Shown: positions 1-7,222, counted from the stretch's first letter. The stretch: DNA of 35,752 nucleotides from Nitrospirota bacterium (GCA_021811105.1 JAJZPM010000040.1:1-35752), one strand, 5' to 3'. A program made the numbers and translations. Notes: a model not told the origin generated them from the letters alone.

Positions 1-141
1 AGAACATCGCTATTGCAGCTACTTACAGAAATCAGCATAGTACTGAGAATGAACGAACCAGAAAACCAGTTGAATTTATTCACTTAACTGTCGGACGCTT
101 GTGACTATGCGCATTTTCTCAAGGGGTTTGCACTCGAGACC

Positions 142-1092
142 TTGGGCAGATCTTTTGAGGCTGAAGAAGAATATGCAGAATATAATAAATTCCAAGAGAT
201 TGTCCGACCACACCCTGCGGTATCCGCTATTGGAGAGATGTTCTTCCGTCCGCCAGCGAGATACAATAAAAACAGCAAAATGCAAAAGGAAAAGGGAATC
301 AGGTTTAAAGAGAAAGCGGGTGATACTGCAATCATCCGCACAGCCGCATATGGGCCGGCGACTTATCCCCCTGAGTCCAGATCGACTTCAAGTCTGTGTG
401 CCGCTAATGATTATGTTTGCAAGACAGTCTATTATGCTGTGTGGATAGTCGACGGGGAGGCAATGAGAGGCGGTGGCACAGTAGGAATGGGGCGGGCGAT
501 TTTTTGGAATGTACGCGCCCGAGTGTTCAACAAGGATGGGAAAAGGATCTGCTTCGGAGTAACAAACTATTGTTTTAACTACGCAGCCAATTTCCCCCTT
601 GCTGCGAATGATAACGAACTCATCATAAGGTATTTTGAGGTAATGAATACCGGCGGCTATGCGGGTCTGCGAGTTGGCAACTATACAACCGCCGCGGGAC
701 AGATTGTAGTCGACGTTTTTTATGGGGCGGTTCCCGATCCAACTAACGGTCTTTGTCCCCCAGGTGTATGGGCCGGCGACCCGTGTACCGCTTACTGCTC
801 ATCGTCTACTACCTACTGGGGCGCATTTGATTCAACTGCAAGTTGCATGGAGTTTAGGGCCGGCTACCTAAAGAGCTATACTACAAACAACCTGGACTCT
901 TGCTATAATTTTGTCCCTACGTTAGAGCCTTCCGGTGCTTCTTGTGGCATTAACTGTTGGACGAGGAAACAACTTATTTGTCCAAAGAAAGTTACAGGTG
1001 ATCAAGGACCTACATGTTATTCTATGGGACAGCCTTATCATTACACCGGGCCAGTTTATGGGAACTTCTGCTGGAGTTTCTTAAGACAGTAA
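142..1092 (+). CDS. Unrecognised cysteine-rich protein
   Basis: An open frame of about 316 codons that I cannot assign to a family. The start is uncertain: TTG 142 is the first in-frame start after a stop at 85-87, ATG 237 and ATG 280 are alternatives, and none has a convincing ribosome binding site. No signal peptide or membrane helix is visible near the TTG. From about residue 80 onward the protein is rich in Gly, Tyr, Asn, Thr and Cys. More than a dozen cysteines are concentrated in the last 120 residues (CTAYC, ASCGINCW and FCWSF near the end), suggesting a disulfide-bonded, beta-rich, probably extracytoplasmic domain. Bases 3-104 are open in another frame and could be the tail of an upstream gene. 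The small exported protein gene follows 21 bases downstream, so the two may be co-transcribed. The region looks less GC-rich than the housekeeping genes that follow, consistent with acquired DNA. Confidence 0.45.
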   Translation: MGRSFEAEEEYAEYNKFQEIVRPHPAVSAIGEMFFRPPARYNKNSKMQKEKGIRFKEKAGDTAIIRTAAYGPATYPPESRSTSSLCAANDYVCKTVYYAVWIVDGEAMRGGGTVGMGRAIFWNVRARVFNKDGKRICFGVTNYCFNYAANFPLAANDNELIIRYFEVMNTGGYAGLRVGNYTTAAGQIVVDVFYGAVPDPTNGLCPPGVWAGDPCTAYCSSSTTYWGAFDSTASCMEFRAGYLKSYTTNNLDSCYNFVPTLEPSGASCGINCWTRKQLICPKKVTGDQGPTCYSMGQPYHYTGPVYGNFCWSFLRQ

Positions 1093-1113
1093 ATATTGGA
1101 AGGGGGTAACTCT

Positions 1114-1371
1114 ATGAAACAACTTTTCAGTGCCGTGATGCTTGCCATCTGTCTCGTGTGCTCAATGCATGCCCACGCGACGATGGCGCACTCTCCATAC
1201 GGAAAGGTTTCTAACCTCCTGTCCCGAGTCAGGCAAACAGAGGATTTGCCAGACACCGTACACAAAAACCCGCTAGTGATAAAAGCAGTTGGGCTATTTC
1301 TGGAAGCGGCCGATAAAGAAAACATGACAAGAGAACAGATGATCAGGAAGCTTAACCCTAACGTTGCATAA
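1114..1371 (+). CDS. Small exported protein of unknown function
   Basis: An 85-residue protein. ATG 1114 is chosen because a purine-rich GGAAGGGGG ribosome binding site lies just upstream. Residues 1-22 form a clear Sec signal peptide: Lys2, a hydrophobic core (AVMLAICLVC) and an AHA cleavage site. The mature part is about 63 residues, has no cysteine, and looks mostly helical, with SNLLSRVRQTEDLP and a C-terminal EAADKENMTREQMIRKLNP stretch. No family is recognised. It lies immediately downstream of the cysteine-rich gene, so a paired role (secreted protein plus exported partner, chaperone or immunity protein) is possible but purely contextual. A REP-like repeat starts 16 bases after its stop. 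Confidence 0.6.
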   Translation: MKQLFSAVMLAICLVCSMHAHATMAHSPYGKVSNLLSRVRQTEDLPDTVHKNPLVIKAVGLFLEAADKENMTREQMIRKLNPNVA

Positions 1372-1387
1372 AGTGTGTGTATTTAGG

Positions 1388-1463
1388 CCGTCCCGCAGTC
1401 TTTAGGCGGGAATCCATTCTTAAGAAAACATGGATGCCCGACTGAGAACCTCGGGCATGACGG
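1388..1463. repeat. REP-like palindromic pair, copy A
   Basis: Two inverted units flank a short AT-rich centre. The left unit runs CCGTCCCGC...GCGGGAATCCAT. The right unit, read in reverse complement, runs CCGTCATGCCCG...CGGGCATCCATG. Each unit can fold as a CCCG/CGGG hairpin, and the whole element can fold on itself. The same pattern (GTCAT-N-CCCG ... CGGG-N-ATCCA) recurs at 8586-8665, which makes this a dispersed family, not a chance hairpin. It is probably non-coding; such elements can act as transcript ends or mobile passengers. Confidence 0.7.
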
Positions 1464-1494
1464 AAAAAGAACTATGACCTGGAGGTAACATTCG

Positions 1495-1919
1495 GTGAAC
1501 TCCAGCATAAGGAGTGTCATCAGGCTCAAGAGCCCGTCAATCAAGCTTTTGTGGCTGTTAATTTACAATCTTTATGCAACTGGAGGGTTAATAGTCTTTT
1601 CCCTATGCCGCTTTGGAAAGAGTGGGTACCAGTATTTGAGATAGAGAAGGTAAGAAATAAATTGTACTTGGTGAGTATCGGTTATGCTGCCGTCACGCAA
1701 GAAAGCAGTATTTACTTATTCCAAGGTGCATCTCACCTCAAAATCGACACAGGTGATCTCGGATTGATTCACATAGTGAATGTCCAAATATCTGGGTACA
1801 AGCTTGAAGTGACTTACTTAAGAACGCCTGGTTCCACGCGCCCCGAGAAAGTGACTGCCCTGCTTAACAACAAGGATGGAAAATGGCGGATCAGCAAAAG
1901 AAGTATTCAAACTGAGTAG
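1495..1919 (+). pseudogene. Frame-disrupted small gene, possibly exported or membrane-anchored
   Basis: A good ribosome binding site (GGAGGTAAC, about 1481-1489) precedes GTG 1495. That frame encodes a basic N-terminus followed by a hydrophobic stretch (IKLLWLLIYNLYATGGLIVF), then stops at about 1642-1644 with 49 codons. The remaining sensible coding sequence is in another frame, open from GTG 1551 to TAG 1919. It reads as a compact beta-rich domain (FEIEKVRNKLYLVSIGY ... DGKWRISKRSIQTE), but its first 25 or so residues look like out-of-frame noise and it lacks a ribosome binding site. The simplest reading is one gene with a signal/TM anchor and a 1-base indel around 1600-1640. Sequencing error, programmed frameshifting and two separate small genes cannot be excluded. 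The family is not recognised. Confidence 0.4.
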
Positions 1920-1935
1920 CAGTAATGTTTCGCAC

Positions 1936-1967
1936 GGGGTAGGGTCGATAACCTGCCCCATTTTTTT
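1936..1967 (+). terminator. Rho-independent terminator
   Basis: An 8-bp stem (GGGGTAGG 1936-1943 with CCTGCCCC 1952-1959, one G-U pair) closes an 8-base loop and is followed by seven T residues (1961-1967). It sits 17 bases after the end of the disrupted gene and separates the accessory region from the Fe-S operon. Confidence 0.8.
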
Positions 1968-2256
1968 GCTGTTTCACCAAACCTCTTCGATAGCCACGAC
2001 TATTTACACCGTGTAGTTCTCGCCCTCAATATTACTACAAGTGTTTTATCCCGATTGCATGATGGAGTTTCGGCTCACTGAAAGTATCGGTGCTTCCGGC
2101 ACCATATGAACTGCCGGAGGGGACTTTCTTTACAAGAAAAGGAACAGTTCTTCAGTTCTGCAGTCTGATTGCTATATCCGTTTAACGCCGCAAAAAGACG
2201 CATCCGCATATCCTGAAGATGGCATGGCGGCTGATCTATTTCCGGTGGCGCAATTA
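1968..2256. other. Intergenic stretch without a recognisable gene
   Basis: No convincing coding frame was found on either strand. The stretch contains a short hairpin (GGTGC-TTCCG-GCACC, about 2088-2102) and otherwise unremarkable AT-rich sequence leading into the iscR promoter. With the following operator/promoter it forms a gap of about 330 bases between the upstream terminator and iscR. Confidence 0.5.
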
Positions 2257-2294
2257 ATACTTGACAGAATTAGTAGACTATTTTAATTTATAGT
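2257..2294 (+). promoter_or_regulatory. iscR promoter with an IscR type-1-like operator
   Basis: Bases 2257-2281 match the 25-base E. coli IscR type-1 site consensus as I recall it (ATASYYGAC...GTCRRSTAT) at 23 of 25 positions. The half-sites are ATACTTGAC and the imperfect GTAGACTAT. The TTGACA at 2261-2266 is both part of the operator and a sigma70 -35 box; a weak -10 (TAATTT, 2284-2289) lies 17 bases downstream. That would put the transcript start next to or inside the start codon at 2295, so the mRNA may be nearly leaderless. Binding of holo-IscR here would block polymerase and give autorepression of the whole Fe-S operon. Confidence 0.7.
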
Positions 2295-2774
2295 ATGTTA
2301 CGGTTATCGACAAAGGGGCAGTATGGGGTCCGGGCGATGTACGAGATCGCCAGGGGATACAACCGAGGGCCCATTACGATCAAGGAGATATCCGAGCGCC
2401 AGGACGTCTCGGTCGCTTACCTGGAGCAGATACTGAATACGCTCCGGAAGGCCGGCATCATCAGCAGCGTGAAGGGGCCGGGCGGAGGATATGTCCTCGG
2501 CAGGGACCCGGACAACATCAGTATCGGCGCCATATTGCGGGAACTCGAAGGTCCTGTGGCGATCACCTCATGTCTCGATCCGAAGGAGGGATGCATGAGG
2601 GTGGAGGGTTGCGTCACCCATCTTTTATGGAAGGCCCTCGGAGAGAACATCGAGGCGTTCCTCGACAAGATGACGCTGCGTGACCTGCTGAGAGGCGACC
2701 AGTTTATCGAGGTGCCGCGCAAAGAGGGAGGGAAGAAGGCCGGAAAGGGCGTTTCTGCGGGGCTGGGGCGATGA
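2295..2774 (+). CDS. iscR: Rrf2-family Fe-S sensing repressor, IscR type
   Basis: A 159-residue transcription regulator. The N-terminal winged helix-turn-helix is typical of Rrf2 proteins: residues 1-20 read MLRLSTKGQYGVRAMYEIAR, followed by VAYLEQILNTLRKAGIISS and the GGGYVLGR wing. The cluster-binding loop carries Cys93, Cys100, Cys106 and His109 (C-x6-C-x5-C-x2-H), matching the three-Cys/one-His ligand set of E. coli IscR, so it should bind a [2Fe-2S] cluster and sense Fe-S sufficiency. The C-terminal tail is Lys/Gly-rich. It is the first gene of an operon with tusA-like, nifS-like and iscU genes; its stop overlaps the next start as ATGA. An IscR-type operator overlaps its promoter, so it probably represses its own operon when clusters are plentiful. 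Confidence 0.9.
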   Translation: MLRLSTKGQYGVRAMYEIARGYNRGPITIKEISERQDVSVAYLEQILNTLRKAGIISSVKGPGGGYVLGRDPDNISIGAILRELEGPVAITSCLDPKEGCMRVEGCVTHLLWKALGENIEAFLDKMTLRDLLRGDQFIEVPRKEGGKKAGKGVSAGLGR

Positions 2775-3022
2775 AGTTCACAGAAAATGTAAAGCCCGAC
2801 GTCACCACGGACATCGTCTATATGATGTGTCCGATGCATCTTCTGAAGCTGGAGGAGCAGATGAAGGAACTCGAACCCGGACAGATACTGGAGATCATGA
2901 CTGATTATGACGGAGCGCTGGAAGACATCCCGGCCTGGTGCGAAAAAACGGGAAACGAGTTCCTCGGCATGGAGGACTCGGGCGATTTTTTTAAATTCTA
3001 TATCAAGAAGCTTGCGAGGTGA
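2771..3022 (+). CDS. TusA/SirA-like sulfur carrier protein
   Basis: An 83-residue protein with the TusA-family layout: Cys20 in a CPMHLLKLEEQMKEL segment (the CPxP-type persulfide cysteine followed by a helix), then LEPGQILEIMTDYDGALEDIPAWCEKTGNEF, the family's conserved region with the DIPAWC motif. TusA proteins carry a persulfide from a desulfurase to acceptors such as tRNA thiolation or molybdenum-cofactor and dsr-type systems. Here Met replaces the usual second Pro of CPxP. It overlaps iscR by 4 bases and lies just ahead of the nifS-like gene, so a role passing sulfur within this Fe-S assembly operon is likely. Given the neighbour's missing lysine, its sulfur donor is an open question. 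Confidence 0.85.
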   Translation: MKFTENVKPDVTTDIVYMMCPMHLLKLEEQMKELEPGQILEIMTDYDGALEDIPAWCEKTGNEFLGMEDSGDFFKFYIKKLAR

Positions 3023-3024
3023 GT

Positions 3025-4227
3025 ATGAAGAAGATCTATCTTGACCATGTCGCGACGAACCCCCTTCACCCCGAGGCGCTCGATGCGATGATGCCTTACC
3101 TGAAGGAGGAGTTCGGCAACCCGTTGAGCGTCTACGAATACGGAATGCGCGCAAAGGCGGCCATAGAAGGCGCAAGGGAACAGGTGGCAGGTCTCGTCAA
3201 CGCCAAGCCCGCCGAGATCATCTTTACGGCGAACGGAGCAGAAGCGAACAATTTCGCGCTCCGCGGCATTGCGCTTGCGAAACAGAACGAGGGCAAGCAT
3301 GTCCTTGTCTCCCGGATGGAACACCATTCGATACTGAATTCCGCCCGCTTTCTCGAAAAGAACGGTTTCGCGGTGACCTATCTTCCGGTGGACAAGAAAG
3401 GCTTTGTGGATCCCGAAACCGTAAAGAAGGCGATCACGAAGGAGACGGTACTCATTTCGGTGACCCACGCCAGCAGCGAGGTCGGCACGATAGAGCCGAT
3501 CAGGGAGATTGTCAGGATCGCCAAAGAGAAGAACATCATCGTCCATACCGACGCGGTCGCGACGACCGGGAATATCCCGGTGGACGTAAAAGACCTGGGC
3601 GTCGACCTCCTCAGCATGGCCGCCCATCAGTTCTACGGGCCGAAAGGCGCGGGTGCGCTTTACGTAAAGCAGGGAATACGGATCGTACCGCTTATCTACG
3701 GAGGGATACAGGAATCGGGCAGAAGGGCCGGCACTGAAAATGTGCCTGCTATTGTCGGCATGGGAAAGGCTGCGGAGCTCGCGAAGGCGGAAATGCCGAA
3801 AAGGACGGAATACCTTAAGCCGCTGAGGGACAGGATCATCGATACCATGGTCGGCGTCGAGCGGGTTTATCTCACCGGCGACAGGGAGAACAGACTGCCG
3901 GCGCATGCCAGTTTCTGCGTCGAATATATAGAAGGCGAGGCAATGCTGTTGCTCCTCGCCGCCAAGGGGCTTTTTTCCGCGAGCGGGTCGGCGTGTTCGT
4001 CCAAGGCGCTGAAGGCCTCGCCGGTGCTGCTTTCGATGGGCATCTCTTCGAGTCTTGCGCAGGGCTCGATCGTATTTTCCCTCGGGACGATGAATACTCC
4101 CGGGGATGTCGACTATCTGCTGACGGAATTTCCGGCGGTGATCAAGAGATTACGAGAGATTTCTCCCTATGCGCAGGGATGGGGAGACAGAGAGGAAGGT
4201 GGAGAAGAATGTACAGTGAAAGAGTGA
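3025..4227 (+). CDS. NifS/IscS-like protein lacking the PLP lysine
   Basis: A 400-residue class V aminotransferase-fold protein, full length against IscS/NifS. ATG 3025 is used; GTG 3019, overlapping the previous stop, is equally possible. Family landmarks are intact: IYLDHVATNP at the N-terminus, the His of SRMEHHSIL, Asp176 of HTDAV, GPKGAGALYV, RRAGTENVPAIVG, and the sulfur-accepting loop SGSACSS with Cys324. The Schiff-base lysine of the usual SxHK motif is Gln202 (AAHQFYGPKG). Other PLP contacts are also changed: Ser151 where IscS has Asn (VNNE), Ala179 where it has Gln (DATQ), and Ala in place of Thr in the phosphate-binding loop. A normal PLP-dependent cysteine desulfurase reaction is therefore unlikely. 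The archaeal IscS of Archaeoglobus fulgidus, which also lacks this lysine and PLP, is a precedent for a scaffold or cluster-assembly partner of IscU. Its 3' end overlaps iscU by 19 bases, supporting coupled translation. Confidence 0.88.
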   Translation: MKKIYLDHVATNPLHPEALDAMMPYLKEEFGNPLSVYEYGMRAKAAIEGAREQVAGLVNAKPAEIIFTANGAEANNFALRGIALAKQNEGKHVLVSRMEHHSILNSARFLEKNGFAVTYLPVDKKGFVDPETVKKAITKETVLISVTHASSEVGTIEPIREIVRIAKEKNIIVHTDAVATTGNIPVDVKDLGVDLLSMAAHQFYGPKGAGALYVKQGIRIVPLIYGGIQESGRRAGTENVPAIVGMGKAAELAKAEMPKRTEYLKPLRDRIIDTMVGVERVYLTGDRENRLPAHASFCVEYIEGEAMLLLLAAKGLFSASGSACSSKALKASPVLLSMGISSSLAQGSIVFSLGTMNTPGDVDYLLTEFPAVIKRLREISPYAQGWGDREEGGEECTVKE

Positions 4228-4577
4228 TGGACCATTTTACGAACCCGCGAAACGTGGGTGATATGGCAGATGCGGACGGCATCGGGACCGAGGGCAACCC
4301 GACTTGCGGCGACGCGATGAAGATCTACATAAAGGTGAGGGACGGCAAGATCGTCGATGCCAAGTTCAAGACCTTCGGTTGCGGTGCGGCAATCGCGGTC
4401 AGTAGCATGGTGACCGAGATGGTGAAGGGAAAGACGCTGGACGAGGCCCTCGCGATTTCGAAAGAGACGGTCGCCGCCGAATTGGGCGGGCTGCCGCCTC
4501 AGAAGATGCACTGCTCGAACCTCGGCGCCGACGCGCTCAAGAAAGCGATAGAGGACTACCGGAGCAAACAGAAGTAG
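4209..4577 (+). CDS. iscU: Fe-S cluster scaffold, IscU/NifU N-domain family
   Basis: A 122-residue scaffold protein. ATG 4209 is chosen because it gives the standard start MYSERVMDHFTNPRNVG and has GGAGAAG just upstream. All three cluster-ligand cysteines are present: NPTCGD, TFGCGAAIA and MHCSNLGADAL, with the conserved Asp after the first. It assembles a transient [2Fe-2S] or [4Fe-4S] cluster and hands it to apo-proteins. It overlaps the nifS-like gene by 19 bases, which fits the stable IscS-IscU complex. HscA, HscB, ferredoxin and frataxin are absent from this operon, so it is a minimal ISC system. A strong terminator follows 35 bases after the stop. Confidence 0.93.
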   Translation: MYSERVMDHFTNPRNVGDMADADGIGTEGNPTCGDAMKIYIKVRDGKIVDAKFKTFGCGAAIAVSSMVTEMVKGKTLDEALAISKETVAAELGGLPPQKMHCSNLGADALKKAIEDYRSKQK

Positions 4578-4612
4578 CAGTTCCTCAATCCTCTATTATC
4601 GTGAAATAGCCG

Positions 4613-4655
4613 GGAGGGGAGGATGCCGGATGACCGGTTCTCCCCTCCTTTTTTT
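4613..4655 (+). terminator. Rho-independent terminator of the isc operon
   Basis: A perfect 9-bp stem (GGAGGGGAG 4613-4621 with CTCCCCTCC 4640-4648) encloses an 18-base loop that itself contains a CCGG-ATGA-CCGG mini-hairpin. Seven T residues follow (4649-4655). Confidence 0.9.
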
Positions 4656-4693
4656 GTTTCCGCAACAATCCCCTTTTCGCCGATTTCCGGTTA

Positions 4694-4723
4694 TTGAATT
4701 ATCCACCCGCGATGTTCTATAGT
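4694..4723 (+). promoter_or_regulatory. Probable sigma70 promoter for cooS
   Basis: TTGAAT (4694-4699) and TATAGT (4718-4723) are separated by 18 bases, about 50 bases ahead of cooS. The leader ends in a GGGGAGG ribosome binding site (about 4762-4768). I saw no clear CooA/CRP- or FNR-type palindrome at this promoter, so how it responds to CO is unknown. Confidence 0.5.
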
Positions 4724-4775
4724 TAGGTAAGTTTGAAGCATTCGGATAAATCATTTAGCCACGGGGAGGTTTCGC

Positions 4776-6698
4776 ATGGAAAGAAACATCAAGGAAAAGT
4801 CGCTCGACCGCGCGACGCTCTCGGTGTTGAACGTAGCGGAAAAAGCCGGGGTCAGGACTGTCTGGGACCGCTACGCCGCCCAGTCGCCTCAGTGCGGCTT
4901 CGGCGAGACGGGGCTCTGCTGCCGGCACTGTATGCAGGGACCGTGCAGAATAAGTCCTTTTGAGCACGGTGCAAAGGAGGGGGTCTGCGGCGCCAACGCC
5001 GATGTGATGGTGGCCAGGGGAATATGCCGTGCGGTCGCCGGGGGGACCGCTTCTCACGGGGGGCATGCAAAGCATATGGCCTATACCCTTCTGAAGTCGG
5101 CAAGGGGCGAGGCTGCAGACTACCCTATCAGGGACGAGGCGAAGCTGAAGGCGGTTGCGGCAAGGATCGGGGTTAAGACGGAGGGCAGAACAGTAAACGA
5201 GATAGCGGCGGACGTCGCGAGAATAGCGCTTGCCGATTTTTCTGAAAAGGAGTCGCCCCTGACCTGGGCAGCAACCACGGTCACGAAGGGAAGGGTGGAA
5301 ACCTTTTTAAAATTCGGCGTAGTCCCCACCGGAATCGACAGCGCCGTCGCAGAGTCGATGCATCGGACGACCTATGGTGTTGACGCCGATCCGGTCAACA
5401 TCCTGCTCGGTGCGATAAAATGTGCACTCGCGGATTATTCGGCCTGCCACATGGCAACGGACCTTGCGGATATCCTCTTTGGTACGCCGTCGCCTGTCGT
5501 TACGCAGTCGAACCTCGGTGTGCTGAAAAAAGACGCGGTAAATGTAGCGCTTCACGGTCATAACGCGCTCCTGAGCGATATCGTCGCCCAGGTGTCGGGT
5601 GAAAAGGGACTGAACGAAAGGGCGAAGGCCGCTGGCGCAAAAGAAGGCATTAACGTCGTGGGTGTCTGCTGTACCGGCAACGAGGTGATGATGCGCCACA
5701 AAATCCCTCTTGCGACAAGCTCGGTCTCGCAGGAGGCGGCGATAATCACCGGGGCGCTCGACGCTATGGTCGTGGACTATCAGTGCATCATGCCTTCGCT
5801 GGCCGGCATCGCGGAATGCTATCACACGCAATTGATTACGACTATGCCGATCGCCAAGATCCCGAAGGCCCTCCACATCGAATTCCATGAGAAGAACGCT
5901 AAGGAAAGCGCACGAAAGATCATAGAAACGGCGATAGAAGCCTTTAAGAAGCGGGACGCGGCAAAGATACAGATACCTGACGTGACGAGCACCGCCTATG
6001 CCGGCTTCTCGACGGAGGCTATCCTCGGGGCTTTAGCGCTCGTCAACAAGGAGGACCCCCTCAAACCGCTGATCGACAATATAGTCGCGGGCAACATCTA
6101 CGGCGTATGCCTCTTCGCGGGTTGCAATACCGTGAAGGTCGCCCAGGACGCGAATTATACGGCGATGATCAAGGAACTTGCGAAACGCAACGTGCTCATC
6201 CTCGCTACCGGATGCGCCTCCGGGGCCTTTGCGAGACACGGGTTCATGACGCCCGAGGCGACTGAGAAATACGCCGGCGAGGGGCTCAAGGCGGTGCTCA
6301 CGGCGGTCGGCAAGGCGGCAGGGCTCGGGGGGCCGCTTCCGCTTGTGCTCCATATGGGCTCATGCGTGGACAACTCAAGGGCGGCTGATGTTGCAGTGGC
6401 GGTCGCTAACAAACTGGGGGTTGATCTGAACATGCTCCCTGTCGTAGCATCGGCGCCCGAGCCGGTGACCGAAAAGGCGGTCGCGATCGGCACATGGGCG
6501 GTTGCCGCAGGCCTGCCGACTCACCTCGGCGTGGTGCCGCCGGTGCTCGGCAGCAAGGTCGTGACCGGGGTGCTGACTTCGGCTGCGAAAGACCTTTTCG
6601 GGGGCTATTTCATAGTCGAAACCGACCCTGTGGCAGCGGCCGAAAAACTTTTCGCGGTGATGGGCGAGAGGCGCAAAGGCCTCGGGCTCTCTGCATAA
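4776..6698 (+). CDS. cooS: Anaerobic CO dehydrogenase catalytic subunit
   Basis: A 640-residue nickel-iron CO dehydrogenase, the usual length. It interconverts CO + H2O and CO2 + 2 H+ + 2 electrons as a cytoplasmic homodimer. The D- and B-cluster ligands are present near the N-terminus: Cys40, Cys48, Cys49, Cys52, Cys57 and Cys71. The HGGHAKH histidine track follows. The C-cluster ligands are all recognisable: the His of LHGHNALL, the Cys pair of GVCCTGNE, YQCIMPSL, AGCNTVKV, ATGCASGAF and MGSCVDNSR, plus the catalytic Lys of TEKAVAIGTW. It should therefore be active if nickel is inserted. cooF follows after 10 bases and a flavoprotein after that. No cooC/cooT/cooJ maturation genes, CooA regulator, hydrogenase genes or ACS subunit are in the window. 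The context thus points to CO oxidation feeding a ferredoxin-like protein and NAD(P), not hydrogen evolution or acetyl-CoA synthesis. Confidence 0.96.
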   Translation: MERNIKEKSLDRATLSVLNVAEKAGVRTVWDRYAAQSPQCGFGETGLCCRHCMQGPCRISPFEHGAKEGVCGANADVMVARGICRAVAGGTASHGGHAKHMAYTLLKSARGEAADYPIRDEAKLKAVAARIGVKTEGRTVNEIAADVARIALADFSEKESPLTWAATTVTKGRVETFLKFGVVPTGIDSAVAESMHRTTYGVDADPVNILLGAIKCALADYSACHMATDLADILFGTPSPVVTQSNLGVLKKDAVNVALHGHNALLSDIVAQVSGEKGLNERAKAAGAKEGINVVGVCCTGNEVMMRHKIPLATSSVSQEAAIITGALDAMVVDYQCIMPSLAGIAECYHTQLITTMPIAKIPKALHIEFHEKNAKESARKIIETAIEAFKKRDAAKIQIPDVTSTAYAGFSTEAILGALALVNKEDPLKPLIDNIVAGNIYGVCLFAGCNTVKVAQDANYTAMIKELAKRNVLILATGCASGAFARHGFMTPEATEKYAGEGLKAVLTAVGKAAGLGGPLPLVLHMGSCVDNSRAADVAVAVANKLGVDLNMLPVVASAPEPVTEKAVAIGTWAVAAGLPTHLGVVPPVLGSKVVTGVLTSAAKDLFGGYFIVETDPVAAAEKLFAVMGERRKGLGLSA

Positions 6699-6708
6699 GG
6701 AGGCTGAG

Positions 6709-7203
6709 ATGAAACAGATATTTGTGAGGCCCGAACTCTGCATGGGCTGCCGGAGCTGTGAGATCGGCTGCGCGGTCCAGCATTCAAAAGACAAGACGCT
6801 TTTTTCTGCGGTGCTCCAGTCGCCGCCGCCTTCGCCAAGACTTTTCGTCGAGTCGGCGGAAGGCATAAAGATGCCGGTCATCTGCAGGCATTGCGAGGAT
6901 GCGCCGTGTCTGAACGGCTGCATCAGCGGCTGCCTCTACCGGGACGAGAAAGGCTTCGTGCGGAGGAAGAAAGAACGGTGCATAGGCTGCTGGTCCTGCA
7001 TGATGCTCTGTCCCTTCGGCGTGATCACCAGGGACAAGGAAAAGGGCATCGCGGTAAAATGTGACCGGTGCCACAAGCTCGATCTGCCGGCCTGCGTGAA
7101 CGCGTGTCCCACGGGAGCGCTTCAACTGGTCGATCTCGACGAGGTGCCTAAGGAGATAAGAAGCAGGGCAGTCCTTTCCGGGGCGAGGGCATATAGGCCC
7201 TGA
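6709..7203 (+). CDS. cooF: CooF-like 4Fe-4S electron-transfer protein
   Basis: A 164-residue polyferredoxin of the CooF/HycB/DmsB type with four cysteine clusters in order: CMGCRSCEIGC near the N-terminus, CRHCEDAPCLNGC, CIGCWSCMMLC, and CDRCHKLDLPACVNACPTG. Each should bind a [4Fe-4S] cluster. There is no signal peptide, so it is cytoplasmic, like CooS. CooF takes electrons from the CooS D-cluster and passes them on; here the likely acceptor is the flavoprotein encoded 20 bases downstream. GGAGG precedes the ATG, and the spacing to cooS (10 bases) indicates one transcript. Confidence 0.93.
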   Translation: MKQIFVRPELCMGCRSCEIGCAVQHSKDKTLFSAVLQSPPPSPRLFVESAEGIKMPVICRHCEDAPCLNGCISGCLYRDEKGFVRRKKERCIGCWSCMMLCPFGVITRDKEKGIAVKCDRCHKLDLPACVNACPTGALQLVDLDEVPKEIRSRAVLSGARAYRP

Positions 7204-7222
7204 GCAAAAAGAAGGAGGAACG

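Noticed and set aside
4656..4775. A CooA/CRP- or FNR-type operator in front of cooS
   Set aside because: No convincing TGT(C/G)-N-ACA or TTGAT-N4-ATCAA palindrome was found; only an ordinary promoter can be supported.
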